A stretch of 10,727 bases of DNA from Lachnoclostridium sp. UBA933 (GTDB lineage Bacteria; Bacillota; Clostridia; Lachnospirales; Lachnospiraceae), in contig DBDL01000104.1 in NCBI GenBank assembly GCA_002293545.1, positions 541 through 11,267 on the forward strand. Reading direction: 5' to 3'. A program made the position numbers and the translations under genes. The notes under the pieces are model-generated. The model was given only the letters and a program-made list of their open reading frames with translations. It searched no databases and had not been told where the DNA came from. This document shows, in pieces, positions 1 to 7,217 of the stretch (position 1 is its first letter; every line of letters starts with the position of its first letter).

Positions 1-728
1 ACCGGGAGGGCTTTAAAATTCTTGAAAAAATTGCGGGATATGATGAAAAGGACGGAACGAGTTATCCGGATAAAACGTATTATTTTGACACAAAAAAAAG
101 CGGTTACAAGGGATTGGAAATCGGCATTCCGGAATGCTTTTATGATTTGGAATCACCCTGGCAAAAGGATTTTGCTGCAGCGCTGAGGGATTTGGGTGCG
201 GAAATAAGTGGTTTGGAATTAAAATACCTGGAGCAAGCGGAAACGGCGGGCTTGATCATATCTTCCGCGGAATTCAGCAATAATATTTCCAGGTTTGACG
301 GGGTAAAGTATGGTTATCGTACAGAGAACTATAAAAATGCGGAGGATCTGATTTTAAATTCCAGAACGGAAGCATTTCAAACAGAAACGAAACTAAAGGC
401 AATGTTGGGTTCCTTTGTCCTCTCCGAAGGAAAATATGATATATATTATGACAAAGCAATGAGGATACGGCGGCTGCTCAAAGAAGGAACCGACAAAGCA
501 TTGACCGGATGTGACGTCATTATGATACCTATTTTAAAAGAAGAAACCGGTTTCGGAAATAAACAGGCATACCCGGTGCTTTCACTTGGAAACCTGACAG
601 GATGTCCGGTACTGTCCGTTCCCTATAGAGGAAAAGACAATGATGTGTGCACAGGCGTACAGTTTATTGCAAAAGAATTCAATGAGAATACATTACTTCA
701 GCTTGGAGGTGCTGTCGATGAACTATGA
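1..728 (+). CDS. gatA: Glu-tRNA(Gln)/Asp-tRNA(Asn) amidotransferase subunit A, C-terminal half (partial)
   Basis: GatA is the glutaminase subunit of GatCAB. It releases ammonia from glutamine, and GatB uses it to convert misacylated Glu-tRNA(Gln) or Asp-tRNA(Asn) in the cytoplasm. The 5' part lies outside the window; the reading frame is open from base 3 and gives about 241 residues, roughly half of a normal GatA. The Ser-Ser-Lys catalytic triad lies in the missing part. Family landmarks visible here are GYDEKDGTS, then SSAEFSNNISRFDGVKYGYR (family form SEASSNLARYDGVRYG), MLGSFVLSEGKYDIYYDKA, and the C-terminal NLTGCPVLSVP. The stretch between DVIMIP and NLTG is shorter than in typical GatA, where a Thr/Pro-rich loop is usual, so this is a somewhat divergent member. 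It overlaps gatB by 11 bases, implying translational coupling. gatC is expected upstream (inference). Confidence 0.93.
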   Translation, partial: REGFKILEKIAGYDEKDGTSYPDKTYYFDTKKSGYKGLEIGIPECFYDLESPWQKDFAAALRDLGAEISGLELKYLEQAETAGLIISSAEFSNNISRFDGVKYGYRTENYKNAEDLILNSRTEAFQTETKLKAMLGSFVLSEGKYDIYYDKAMRIRRLLKEGTDKALTGCDVIMIPILKEETGFGNKQAYPVLSLGNLTGCPVLSVPYRGKDNDVCTGVQFIAKEFNENTLLQLGGAVDEL

Positions 729-2157
729 AGTAGTAATGGGACTTGAAGTCCATGTAGAGCTTGCCACCGAGTCAAAATTATTCTGCGCCTGTTCGGCAAA
801 ATTCGGAGCCGGACCGAACGAACATGTTTGTCCGGCTTGTTCAGGAATGCCGGGGATGCTGCCGGTAGCAAATAAAAAAGCAATCGAACTCGGAATAAAA
901 GCTGCCATCGTAACAAACAGCGAGATTACAAGAACAACAACCTTTGATAAGAAAAATTATTTTTATCCCGATTTATCGACAGGGTATCAGATTACACAGT
1001 TGTTTGCACCGATTTGCCGGAATGGGTATGTGGATATCCGGACGGAGGACGGGGAAAAAAGAATTACGCTCAAGCAGATTCATATAGAAGAAGATGCCGG
1101 AAAACTGGTTCATGATTCTTTTTCAAATTCTTCTTTGATTGATTATAACCGTGCCGGTGTTCCATTGGTTGAAATCGTCAGTAACCCCGATTTCAGAAAT
1201 GCGGAAGAAGTAACCGCTTATTTGGAAAAACTGCGTTCCCTGCTTGTATATGCGGGAATATCGGACTGTAAAATGCAGGAAGGTTCGATGCGTGCGGATA
1301 TCAATTTATCGGTACGGGAAGCCGGTTCGGACAAATTAGGAACACGGACCGAAATGAAAAACATGAACTCCTTAAAAGCGATTGTCCGTGCGATAACATA
1401 TGAATCGGAACGTCATATCGAGGCGTTGGAAACCGGCAGTGAGGAACTTGTTCAGGAAACAAGGCGTTGGGACGATGCCAAAAATATGAGTTTTTCAATG
1501 AGGAACAAAGAAGATGCGACAGACTACCGTTATTTTCCGAATGCGGATATCATGCCGATTCATATCGGCGACGAGTGGATTCGGGAAGTGAAAGAATCCA
1601 TCCCCGAAATGGCGCAGGAACGGTTTGAAAGATTTGTTACGGATTATGGATTATCCGAGTATGACAGCAATATTTTGGTGAGCAGTAAGAATTTGTCGGA
1701 TATTTTTGAAGAAGCGGCAAAATTATGCAAAAAGCCAAAAGAAACAGCCAATTGGCTGCTTGGGGATTTGATGAATCTATCAAAAAATGATGGCATCCAT
1801 CCAGACGACATACGTATGGATGCGGGAAAAATTGCACAAATCATACAATTGATAGAAGATAAAACGATTAACCGGACGATTGCGAGAGAGATATTTGCAA
1901 AAGTGTATTCGGAGAATATCGACCCGAAGAAATACATTGATGAGCGGGGGCTTTCCATGGTATCGGACGAAGGGGATTTGCGTAAAATCTGCGAAGAAGT
2001 GATTGCGGACAATCCCAAAGTGTTAGGAGATTATAAGAGCGGAAACCAAAAGGTTATTGGATTTTTTGTCGGCAATGTGATGAAAAAAATGGGCGGAAAA
2101 GCGAATCCTCAAATCGTAAATCAAATTGTGAGGGAATTGCTTTCGGATTCGCCCTGA
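718..2157 (+). CDS. gatB: Glu-tRNA(Gln)/Asp-tRNA(Asn) amidotransferase subunit B
   Basis: GatB is the kinase/transamidase subunit. It phosphorylates the side chain of the mischarged amino acid with ATP and transfers ammonia channelled from GatA. The product is 479 residues, the normal family length. It starts MNYEVVMGLEVHVEL, which matches the family N-terminus. The ATG at 718 is preceded by GGAGGT at 705-710, so the in-frame upstream start at 640, which would run far into gatA, is rejected. Cys23-x-Cys25 and Cys38-x2-Cys41 form the zinc-binding set of the Cys4 GatB subgroup. The signature RAGVPLVEIVSNPD is followed by a block containing DCKMQEGSMRADINLS. The C-terminal YqeY-like tRNA-binding tail ends in NPQIVNQIVRELL. 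No Rho-independent terminator follows, so some read-through into yicC is possible. Confidence 0.97.
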   Translation: MNYEVVMGLEVHVELATESKLFCACSAKFGAGPNEHVCPACSGMPGMLPVANKKAIELGIKAAIVTNSEITRTTTFDKKNYFYPDLSTGYQITQLFAPICRNGYVDIRTEDGEKRITLKQIHIEEDAGKLVHDSFSNSSLIDYNRAGVPLVEIVSNPDFRNAEEVTAYLEKLRSLLVYAGISDCKMQEGSMRADINLSVREAGSDKLGTRTEMKNMNSLKAIVRAITYESERHIEALETGSEELVQETRRWDDAKNMSFSMRNKEDATDYRYFPNADIMPIHIGDEWIREVKESIPEMAQERFERFVTDYGLSEYDSNILVSSKNLSDIFEEAAKLCKKPKETANWLLGDLMNLSKNDGIHPDDIRMDAGKIAQIIQLIEDKTINRTIAREIFAKVYSENIDPKKYIDERGLSMVSDEGDLRKICEEVIADNPKVLGDYKSGNQKVIGFFVGNVMKKMGGKANPQIVNQIVRELLSDSP

Positions 2158-2172
2158 GAAAAGGTTTCCATA

Positions 2173-2201
2173 TTGACTTCTATCGTACAATCCCTTATAA
2201 T
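2173..2201 (+). promoter_or_regulatory. Sigma-A promoter for the yicC-remA-gmk cluster
   Basis: TTGACT at 2173-2178 and TATAAT at 2196-2201 are separated by exactly 17 bp. Eleven of twelve hexamer bases match consensus. It lies in the only gap (2158-2240) between gatB and yicC, so transcription of the downstream cluster can start here independently of gatCAB. The start of transcription would fall near 2208. No operator is obvious. Confidence 0.85.
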
Positions 2202-2240
2202 GTAATAGCACATTTTCACTTAGAAAGAATGGATGGGATT

Positions 2241-3119
2241 ATGATACGGAGCATGACAGGATACGGAAGCGGCGAAGCGGTTTCCAAAGAATACAAGGTT
2301 ACGGCGGAAATCAAATCGGTAAATCATCGGTTTTGTGATATTTCTGTCCGTTTACCCAGAAAATTAAGCTTTTATGAAAACGATATCCGCACACATGTGA
2401 AAAAATTTGCATCAAGAGGAAAAATTGACGTATTTATTTCTTATGAAGAATATGAAAAAATACATTCCGGAGTAATATATCAAAAGGATATGGCTGCTTC
2501 TTATATTCAAAAGCTTGAGGAGCTGTCAGAGGATTTTTCATTGGAAAACACACTGAGCACATATGAAGTGGCTTGTCTTCCGGAAGTATTCAAAATAGAA
2601 GACAGAAAACCCGATGAAGATAATATAAAAGCATTATTCAAAAAGGCAATCGAAGAAGCGGGGCAGCGTCTTGTACAAAACAGAGAGGCCGAGGGACTGC
2701 GGCTAAAAGATGATTTGATGATAAAATTAGACGGCTTGCTTGTGTTCTTGGCAGAGATTGAGTCAAGGGCACCGGAAATCCTTGAAGCATATCGTGAAAA
2801 GCTCATGACAAAAGTAAGCGAACTGCTGGACGACCGGAATATTGACGATAGTATTCTGGTGAGTGAACTTGTTGTTTTTGCAGATAAAATCTGCGTCGAT
2901 GAAGAAACCGTAAGACTCCGTTCTCACATTGAAAATATGAAAAACACCTTGGAACAAGAAGAAAGCGTCGGCAGAAAGCTGGATTTCATTGCACAGGAAA
3001 TGAATCGGGAGGCTAATACGATTTTATCCAAGGCAAATGATTTGGAAGTATCAAATCAGGCGATCAGCTTAAAAACGGAGATCGAAAAAATCAGGGAGCA
3101 GATTCAAAATATAGAATAG
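2241..3119 (+). CDS. yicC: YicC/YloC family endoribonuclease
   Basis: YicC/YloC proteins were long annotated as stress-induced proteins of unknown function; E. coli YicC and B. subtilis YloC are now reported as endoribonucleases. The product is 292 residues, the family length (about 287-292). The N-terminal hallmark MIRSMTGYG is present, followed by SVNHRFCDISVRLPRKL. The C-terminal domain (DUF1732) shows ELVVFADKICVDEETVRLRSH, then FIAQEMNREANTILSKAND and a LKTEIEKIREQIQNIE ending. The start at 2241 is chosen because family members begin MIRSMTGYG, and GGATGG at 2231-2236 can serve as its ribosome site. A start at 2229 would add MDGI and has a weaker site. remA follows after 12 bases. The same order, yloC-remA-gmk, occurs in Bacillus. 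Confidence 0.93.
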   Translation: MIRSMTGYGSGEAVSKEYKVTAEIKSVNHRFCDISVRLPRKLSFYENDIRTHVKKFASRGKIDVFISYEEYEKIHSGVIYQKDMAASYIQKLEELSEDFSLENTLSTYEVACLPEVFKIEDRKPDEDNIKALFKKAIEEAGQRLVQNREAEGLRLKDDLMIKLDGLLVFLAEIESRAPEILEAYREKLMTKVSELLDDRNIDDSILVSELVVFADKICVDEETVRLRSHIENMKNTLEQEESVGRKLDFIAQEMNREANTILSKANDLEVSNQAISLKTEIEKIREQIQNIE

Positions 3120-3131
3120 GGAGAAAAGCCT

Positions 3132-3371
3132 ATGTTTGTTAATATCGGTTTTGGAAATATTGTGAACAGCGACCATGTGGTCAGTATTGTCAGCCCTGAG
3201 GCGGCGCCGGTAAAACGTATGATACAACAAGCAAAAGATGAGGGGAGCGCAATCGACGCCACTTGCGGAAGGAAAACAAAAGCAGCACTGGTACTGAATA
3301 ACCGTGCCATTGTATTGTCCGCGCTTCTTCCGGAAACGATAGCGGTGCGAATCAACGATAGGAGAAAATAA
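3132..3371 (+). CDS. remA: RemA/YlzA (DUF370) DNA-binding regulator
   Basis: RemA is a small DNA-binding protein that activates extracellular matrix operons in Bacillus subtilis; crystal structures show ring-like oligomers. The product is 79 residues and shows the family landmarks FVNIGFGNIV, SIVSPEAAPVKRMIQ, IDATCGRKTKA and LPETIA. AGGGAG at 3118-3123 precedes the ATG. Aligned by eye to B. subtilis RemA from memory, Arg47 corresponds to Arg50, Lys48 to Arg51, and His15 to Arg18; R18 and R50/R51 are reported as important in Bacillus. The stop overlaps the gmk start by one base (TAATG), indicating tight co-translation. Its targets in this organism cannot be inferred, and a biofilm role is unproven outside Bacillus. 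Confidence 0.92.
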   Translation: MFVNIGFGNIVNSDHVVSIVSPEAAPVKRMIQQAKDEGSAIDATCGRKTKAALVLNNRAIVLSALLPETIAVRINDRRK

Positions 3372-4009
3372 TGGAGTCAAAGGGAATCCTTACTGTTATT
3401 TCCGGATTTTCGGGAGCAGGAAAAGGCACAATTATGAATACCTTGTTGAGTCAATATGAAAATTATGCGTTATCCATATCGGCGACAACGAGAAACCCGC
3501 GTGAAGGCGAAACCGACGGTGTGGAATATTTTTTTAAAAGCCGTGACGAATTTGAGAAAATGATATACAATCATGAATTGATTGAATATGCGGAATATAT
3601 CGGCAATTATTACGGAACGCCGAAAGCATATGTAGATTCCTGTTTGCAGAAAGGGAAAGATGTTTTACTGGAAATTGAAATGCAGGGAGGTATGATTGTA
3701 AAGAAGCAATTTCCGGACGCCGTTTTGGTTTTTGTGACAACACCGTCGGCAGAAAGACTATTTAAACAGCTTTCTTCACGGGGTACCGAAACAGAAGAAG
3801 TGATTAAAAAACGCATCAACAGGGCAAAAGAAGAAGCGGAATTCATGAAATCATACGATTATATCGTAATGAATGACAAGGTTGACATTGCCGCGGAAAA
3901 GGTGCATTCTATTATACAAAGTGAAAAAAACAAGGTGAACCGATACGATGATTTGATTACACGCATTACAAAGGAGTTAATTGAATTGAAAGAGGGGTTG
4001 GATATATGA
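3371..4009 (+). CDS. gmk: Guanylate kinase
   Basis: Gmk phosphorylates GMP to GDP with ATP in cytoplasmic purine nucleotide synthesis and salvage. The product is 212 residues, normal length. The P-loop GFSGAGKGT lies at residues 12-20, the GMP-binding segment SISATTRNPREGETDGVEYF at about 35-54, and the Walker-B-like VLLEIEMQGG near residue 100. A lid segment with SSRGTETEEVIKKRINRA follows. AGGAG at 3360-3364 sets the start. It overlaps remA by one base and the next gene by four (ATGA), so the genes form one translational unit. The position after remA matches other Firmicutes, but the usual neighbour rpoZ is displaced by two signal peptidase genes. Confidence 0.97.
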   Translation: MESKGILTVISGFSGAGKGTIMNTLLSQYENYALSISATTRNPREGETDGVEYFFKSRDEFEKMIYNHELIEYAEYIGNYYGTPKAYVDSCLQKGKDVLLEIEMQGGMIVKKQFPDAVLVFVTTPSAERLFKQLSSRGTETEEVIKKRINRAKEEAEFMKSYDYIVMNDKVDIAAEKVHSIIQSEKNKVNRYDDLITRITKELIELKEGLDI

Positions 4010-4578
4010 CGTCCGGAGAAATCGAATTGGAAACGAAGCCGCACAAAAAGAGTGTCTTGGGTTATGTCATAGAACTTGTTGTTTATATCGTATTGATGTA
4101 TGCATGTATCGCACTGGTTCCCGAATATGTGATGCAGCGGACGGTTGTTCAGGGGGAATCCATGGAAAAGACCTTATATACAAATGAAAGCTTGCTGGTT
4201 GAAAAATTCACGAAATATTTCAAGAGTCCGGCGCGTGAAGAAATTATTGTATTTTCCCCGCATAAAGATACCGATGAATACTATGTCAAACGTATCATTG
4301 GTTTGCCGGGTGAAACGATTCAAATAAAAGGAAATGATGTTTATATCAACGGCAATAAAATAGAAGACGTACATAAGAAGAGCGAAAGTATGTATGGAAG
4401 CGGAATTGCAGGAAATCAGATCACATTGGGAGAGGACGAATTCTTTGTAATGGGGGATAATCGTGAAGTCAGTTTGGACAGCAGGGACGAAAGCTTAGGA
4501 CCAATCAAAGCTTCACAAATCGAAGGTAAAGTGGTTTTAAGAATCTGGCCGTTAGATAAGTTTGGAGTTCCCAAATAA
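4006..4578 (+). CDS. lepB: Type I signal peptidase (first of a tandem pair)
   Basis: This membrane-bound serine protease removes signal peptides from exported proteins on the outer face of the cytoplasmic membrane, using a Ser/Lys dyad. The product is 190 residues with a short cytosolic tail, one membrane segment at about 18-39, and an external catalytic domain, the Gram-positive SipS layout. The nucleophile is Ser52 in VVQGESMEKTL; the general base is Lys95 in YYVKRIIGLPGE; box E is GDNREVSLDSR at 150-160. All key residues are present, so it should be active. The usual Pro of the SMxPTL box is replaced (SMEKTL). The start ATG forms an ATGA overlap with gmk, with a purine-rich GAGGGG about nine bases upstream. 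The downstream gene is a paralogue. lepB is used as a generic family symbol; sip would be equally apt. Confidence 0.93.
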   Translation: MTSGEIELETKPHKKSVLGYVIELVVYIVLMYACIALVPEYVMQRTVVQGESMEKTLYTNESLLVEKFTKYFKSPAREEIIVFSPHKDTDEYYVKRIIGLPGETIQIKGNDVYINGNKIEDVHKKSESMYGSGIAGNQITLGEDEFFVMGDNREVSLDSRDESLGPIKASQIEGKVVLRIWPLDKFGVPK

Positions 4579-4591
4579 GGAGGAGAACATT

Positions 4592-5287
4592 ATGAACAAG
4601 GAAACAGAAAATGAAACAGTGAAAGAAACGGAGGATAATGGGATTCCGGTGAACGAAGCAGAAGATAACGGACTTGCGGCGAATGAAACGGAAGATACCA
4701 GAGTTCCCATGAACGAAGCAGAAGATACCGGGGCATCCGTGAAAAAAACTAAAAAATCAGGTTTTTTAGCAGAAGCATTGATTTATCTCGCGTTGATTTT
4801 ATTTGCCATGTTTGTCGTACCGAATTATATATTACAAAGAACTGTCGTAGACGGTCCTTCCATGAAAGATACGCTTCACAGCGGAGAAAGTCTTTTGGTG
4901 GAAAAAGTATCAAAACATTTTACAGATCCGAAGAGATATGCTATTATAATTTTTGACCCTCCGGAAGAAGTAAAAGAGGATAAGGACAAAAATGATTATT
5001 TTGTAAAAAGATTATTCGGTCTGCCGGGTGAAACCATTGAAATCAAAGACGGCAAGATTTATATCAATGGAGAAATCATTGACGATCATTATGGAAAAGA
5101 CCCTATGACGGAAGAAGACAATATGAAGATAACCTTAGCAGAGGATGAATTTTTTGTTCTTGGCGATAACCGTTCCCTCAGTTTGGACAGCCGCACGGAA
5201 GAATTAGGTCCTATCAAAAGGGATATGCTGGTCGGACGTATGCTGCTGAGAGTTTGGCCGCTCAGTCAATTCGGTGTCCCGGATTGA
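4592..5287 (+). CDS. lepB: Type I signal peptidase with acidic repeat N-terminus (second of a tandem pair)
   Basis: This second Ser/Lys signal peptidase is 231 residues from the ATG at 4592, chosen because AGGAGG at 4578-4583 lies eight bases upstream; the in-frame start at 4562 lies inside the previous gene. Residues 12-51 are four tandem 10-residue acidic repeats (pattern E-A/T-E-D, then variable residues), followed by a Lys-rich cluster KKTKKS. The single membrane segment is about 57-76. Catalytic Ser90 lies in VVDGPSMKDTL, Lys139 in YFVKRLFGLPGE, and box E is GDNRSLSLDSR at 191-201. The catalytic domain closely resembles the upstream copy, including the endings WPLDKFGVPK and WPLSQFGVPD, so a local gene duplication is likely. 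The acidic tail should lie in the cytosol, where it could bind a partner; this is inference. The gap to the first copy is only 13 bases. Confidence 0.93.
   Translation: MNKETENETVKETEDNGIPVNEAEDNGLAANETEDTRVPMNEAEDTGASVKKTKKSGFLAEALIYLALILFAMFVVPNYILQRTVVDGPSMKDTLHSGESLLVEKVSKHFTDPKRYAIIIFDPPEEVKEDKDKNDYFVKRLFGLPGETIEIKDGKIYINGEIIDDHYGKDPMTEEDNMKITLAEDEFFVLGDNRSLSLDSRTEELGPIKRDMLVGRMLLRVWPLSQFGVPD
4625..4744 (+). repeat. Four tandem 30-bp coding repeats in the signal peptidase N-terminus
   Basis: Four in-frame 30-bp units encode ETEDNGIPVN, EAEDNGLAAN, ETEDTRVPMN and EAEDTGASVK. Units begin GAAACGGA or GAAGCAGA followed by AGAT or GGAT. Units 1 and 3 share ET-ED and units 2 and 4 share EA-ED, suggesting that a 60-bp pair was duplicated. 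The upstream signal peptidase gene has no counterpart. The repeat count may vary between strains by slippage (inference). Confidence 0.88.
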
Positions 5288-5302
5288 CAAATCAGGAATC
5301 TT

Positions 5303-5332
5303 TTGCATAAATGAATGAAAATGCTCTATAAT
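5303..5332 (+). promoter_or_regulatory. Promoter for rpoZ
   Basis: A perfect TATAAT at 5327-5332 is paired with a weak TTGCAT at 5303-5308 (18-bp spacer), 24 bases before the rpoZ ATG. A second possible promoter is TTGACA at 5284-5289, overlapping the stop of the signal peptidase gene, with CATAAA at 5306-5311 (16-bp spacer). Either would allow omega to be made independently of the upstream cluster. The 68-bp gap here contrasts with the overlaps further upstream. Confidence 0.6.
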
Positions 5333-5355
5333 ATATATAACGAAAGGGGAATGTT

Positions 5356-5604
5356 ATGTTACATCCATCGTATACCGATTTAATGAAAGTAGTAAACAGT
5401 GATGTTGAGCCGGGGGAACAGCCGATTGTCAACAGCAGGTATTCCATCGTACTGGCAACCGCAAAAAGAGCCCGCCAGCTAATCGGAGGCTCTTATCCTT
5501 TGGTGCCGGACCAATGTCCGAAACCATTAAGTGTGGCAATTCATGAACTATCCCAGCAAAAAATAAAAATTGAAACGGAAAAAGCAGAGGGCAGTGTGGA
5601 ATGA
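5356..5604 (+). CDS. rpoZ: DNA-directed RNA polymerase omega subunit
   Basis: Omega is the small RNA polymerase subunit that wraps the beta' C-terminus and helps enzyme assembly. The product is 82 residues, a usual length. The hallmark is VNSRYSIVLATAKRARQL at residues 25-42, equivalent to the conserved NRYELVLxAAKRARQL helix. The N-terminus MLHPSYTDLMKVVN also suits clostridial omega proteins. AAAGGGGA upstream of the ATG is the ribosome site. The link to gmk is kept but interrupted by two signal peptidase genes. The gene ends 16 bases before the convergent deacetylase gene, with no recognisable terminator between them, so transcripts probably overlap. In many Firmicutes coaBC or priA follows; neither is present here. 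Confidence 0.93.
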   Translation: MLHPSYTDLMKVVNSDVEPGEQPIVNSRYSIVLATAKRARQLIGGSYPLVPDQCPKPLSVAIHELSQQKIKIETEKAEGSVE

Positions 5605-5620
5605 ACGGCAGGGAACGCCA

Positions 5621-7090
5621 TCAGTATGTAGTGAGCGGCGGTTTCTTCGGTCTGTTTTTATCCCAGATTTTCGATACTTTCAAGCCGTAAAACTGTTTTA
5701 ATTTGTTTTTTTGATAATACATTACATTACCGTCGAGTGCAACTCTTGCTTGGCGGTAATATTTATTTTCCATCATCGTCCATGCGGCATTATTGCCGTC
5801 TACATTACAAAAGAACAGAAACCCGGCCTCGGAGAGTTTTTGAAAACGCTGATTTGAATTTACATATTTATAGCCGTCTTCTCCGTGCTCAATATCTTCT
5901 CCCTTGGGATAGATCATAATATCGGATTCACCGATAATGGATTCTACTTCTTTTTCCCATCTTTTTGTATCATATTTGATTAAGTGCATGGAGCAGCGTC
6001 CCAATCCTTCGTGTACGAAACTGTGACTTGCCAAATCGTAACCGGCATTTCTTAATCCTTGGGATACGGCAATTGCTTTTTTACACTCCGCACTGTTGAT
6101 GTCAAACTCTTTTTCCGAATTGATTTTGCTGTCGGAATCCTCCCCCGGAAGATACTTGGAAGTACGATACCCCCAGACACCTTCCCGTCCGGTAACAGCC
6201 AAAATGGCACGGGCTCCCCGATAGGAAAAATCGGGATGTTTTTCGATAAACCGTTCCAAGAGCGGTGCTAAATCATAATCGCCGGTTATGGTACTGCCGT
6301 CCGCTAAATCCACTTCACAGGTAGGTTTTCCGTTTTTATCCATTACAATCCGGTTGGCAATCCCCTTGCCGTTCCATTTTTCATAATAACTGACGTCGTC
6401 CTGTGAAATAATAATCGGCTTCATTCCGGGCGGCAGCATGATTTTTCCGTTTTTCAATTTCTTTTTTCCGTTTTTCATCGTAATAACCTCTGCCGCGTCA
6501 TGTATACTGACCAAAACATATTTATTTTTATACAATTGATTCAATATTTCATTAAACTCATCTACCGTTGTCATTGCCGTATTCAGTGATTCCACGGAAG
6601 AGGAGTCTTTGTTGTTTTTAAAAGCCAAATCGGTATCATATATTAAGGGATGAAAAAAAATGTGGGGTATCTGCAGGACATCTGCAGGAACTAAACGGCC
6701 TTTCTCCTTTTCCAATCTTGAAATCATATCCTTGCAGTCGTTATATTTTTCATATCCGACCGTATTCTTTATTAATTGAATCGCACCGTCAATATCATGA
6801 CCGTCTGCCAAATCATTTGCTTTTTCAACCAAAGCCGTCCTGGTTTCCTCACGGTCCAATGTCGAAACCGTATTTGCACTTGCCGCTTGTATATCCGGAA
6901 CCGCTTCCTCTTGTTTCGCGACAACGGACATCGTATCTTCCTGATTATTACGATCTCTTTGAATCAGAAAAATTAAAATTCCCACCGTTGACAGAAAAAC
7001 AAATAAACTGAAATATAGAATCAGCCACTGCCTTATCTTTCTTCCCTTATCATTCTTTCCGATATACATACGGTTTGAATGCAGTTTCAT
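5621..7090 (-). CDS. Membrane-anchored polysaccharide deacetylase-like (NodB-fold) protein
   Basis: The 489-residue product has a basic cytosolic start, one membrane segment at about 21-43, an external spacer with a helical Ala/Glu-rich part (about 75-130), and a carbohydrate esterase family 4-like domain. Visible landmarks are the opening IPHIFFHPLI (141-150), TVDEFNEILNQLYKNKYVLVS, Asp231-Asp232 in IISQDDVSYYE (motif 1), His356 and His360 in SHSFVH (motif 2), and YPKG at 394-397, a possible motif 3 counterpart. The Asp-His-His metal triad is therefore present. The gap between motifs 1 and 2 is about 125 residues, longer than in compact NodB domains, with a distinctive REGVWGYRTSKY segment. 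Its likely role is removing acetyl groups from peptidoglycan or another surface glycan; the substrate is not inferable. GGGGGG about nine bases before the ATG fixes the start. It is divergent from the LysM gene. Confidence 0.82.
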   Translation of the reverse strand: MKLHSNRMYIGKNDKGRKIRQWLILYFSLFVFLSTVGILIFLIQRDRNNQEDTMSVVAKQEEAVPDIQAASANTVSTLDREETRTALVEKANDLADGHDIDGAIQLIKNTVGYEKYNDCKDMISRLEKEKGRLVPADVLQIPHIFFHPLIYDTDLAFKNNKDSSSVESLNTAMTTVDEFNEILNQLYKNKYVLVSIHDAAEVITMKNGKKKLKNGKIMLPPGMKPIIISQDDVSYYEKWNGKGIANRIVMDKNGKPTCEVDLADGSTITGDYDLAPLLERFIEKHPDFSYRGARAILAVTGREGVWGYRTSKYLPGEDSDSKINSEKEFDINSAECKKAIAVSQGLRNAGYDLASHSFVHEGLGRCSMHLIKYDTKRWEKEVESIIGESDIMIYPKGEDIEHGEDGYKYVNSNQRFQKLSEAGFLFFCNVDGNNAAWTMMENKYYRQARVALDGNVMYYQKNKLKQFYGLKVSKIWDKNRPKKPPLTTY

Positions 7091-7143
7091 AGTAAAATCC
7101 CCCCTGAGTAATATTCTTTTAATGGTTGTCTGCTTTTATCATC

Positions 7144-7172
7144 ATATTAATCTTTTTGTCGATTCATGTCAA
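7144..7172 (-). promoter_or_regulatory. Promoter for the deacetylase-like gene
   Basis: On the minus strand TTGACA (plus-strand 7167-7172) and TAATAT (7144-7149) are 17 bp apart. The -35 is perfect and the -10 matches four of six bases. It lies about 55 bases before the deacetylase ATG. It is separate from the SOS-type sites of the divergent gene, so shared regulation is not evident. Confidence 0.6.
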
Positions 7173-7217
7173 GTGGTGATATTTTATAATAAGTTTCTCG
7201 TTAAATTAAAAAAACAG

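Noticed and set aside
1644..2018. Long minus-strand frame of 124 codons inside gatB
   Set aside because: It is the antisense shadow of a clearly conserved gatB sequence and has no motif of its own.
2158..2172. Terminator after gatB
   Set aside because: No hairpin is visible before the yicC promoter.
5284..5332. Pairing TTGACA at 5284 with TATAAT at 5327 as one promoter
   Set aside because: The spacer would be 37 bp. Each hexamer is better paired with a nearer partner.
5601..5687. An ATGA-overlapping 28-codon frame right after rpoZ
   Set aside because: It lies almost entirely antisense to the 3' end of the deacetylase gene, matches no coaBC or priA start, and has no supporting motif.
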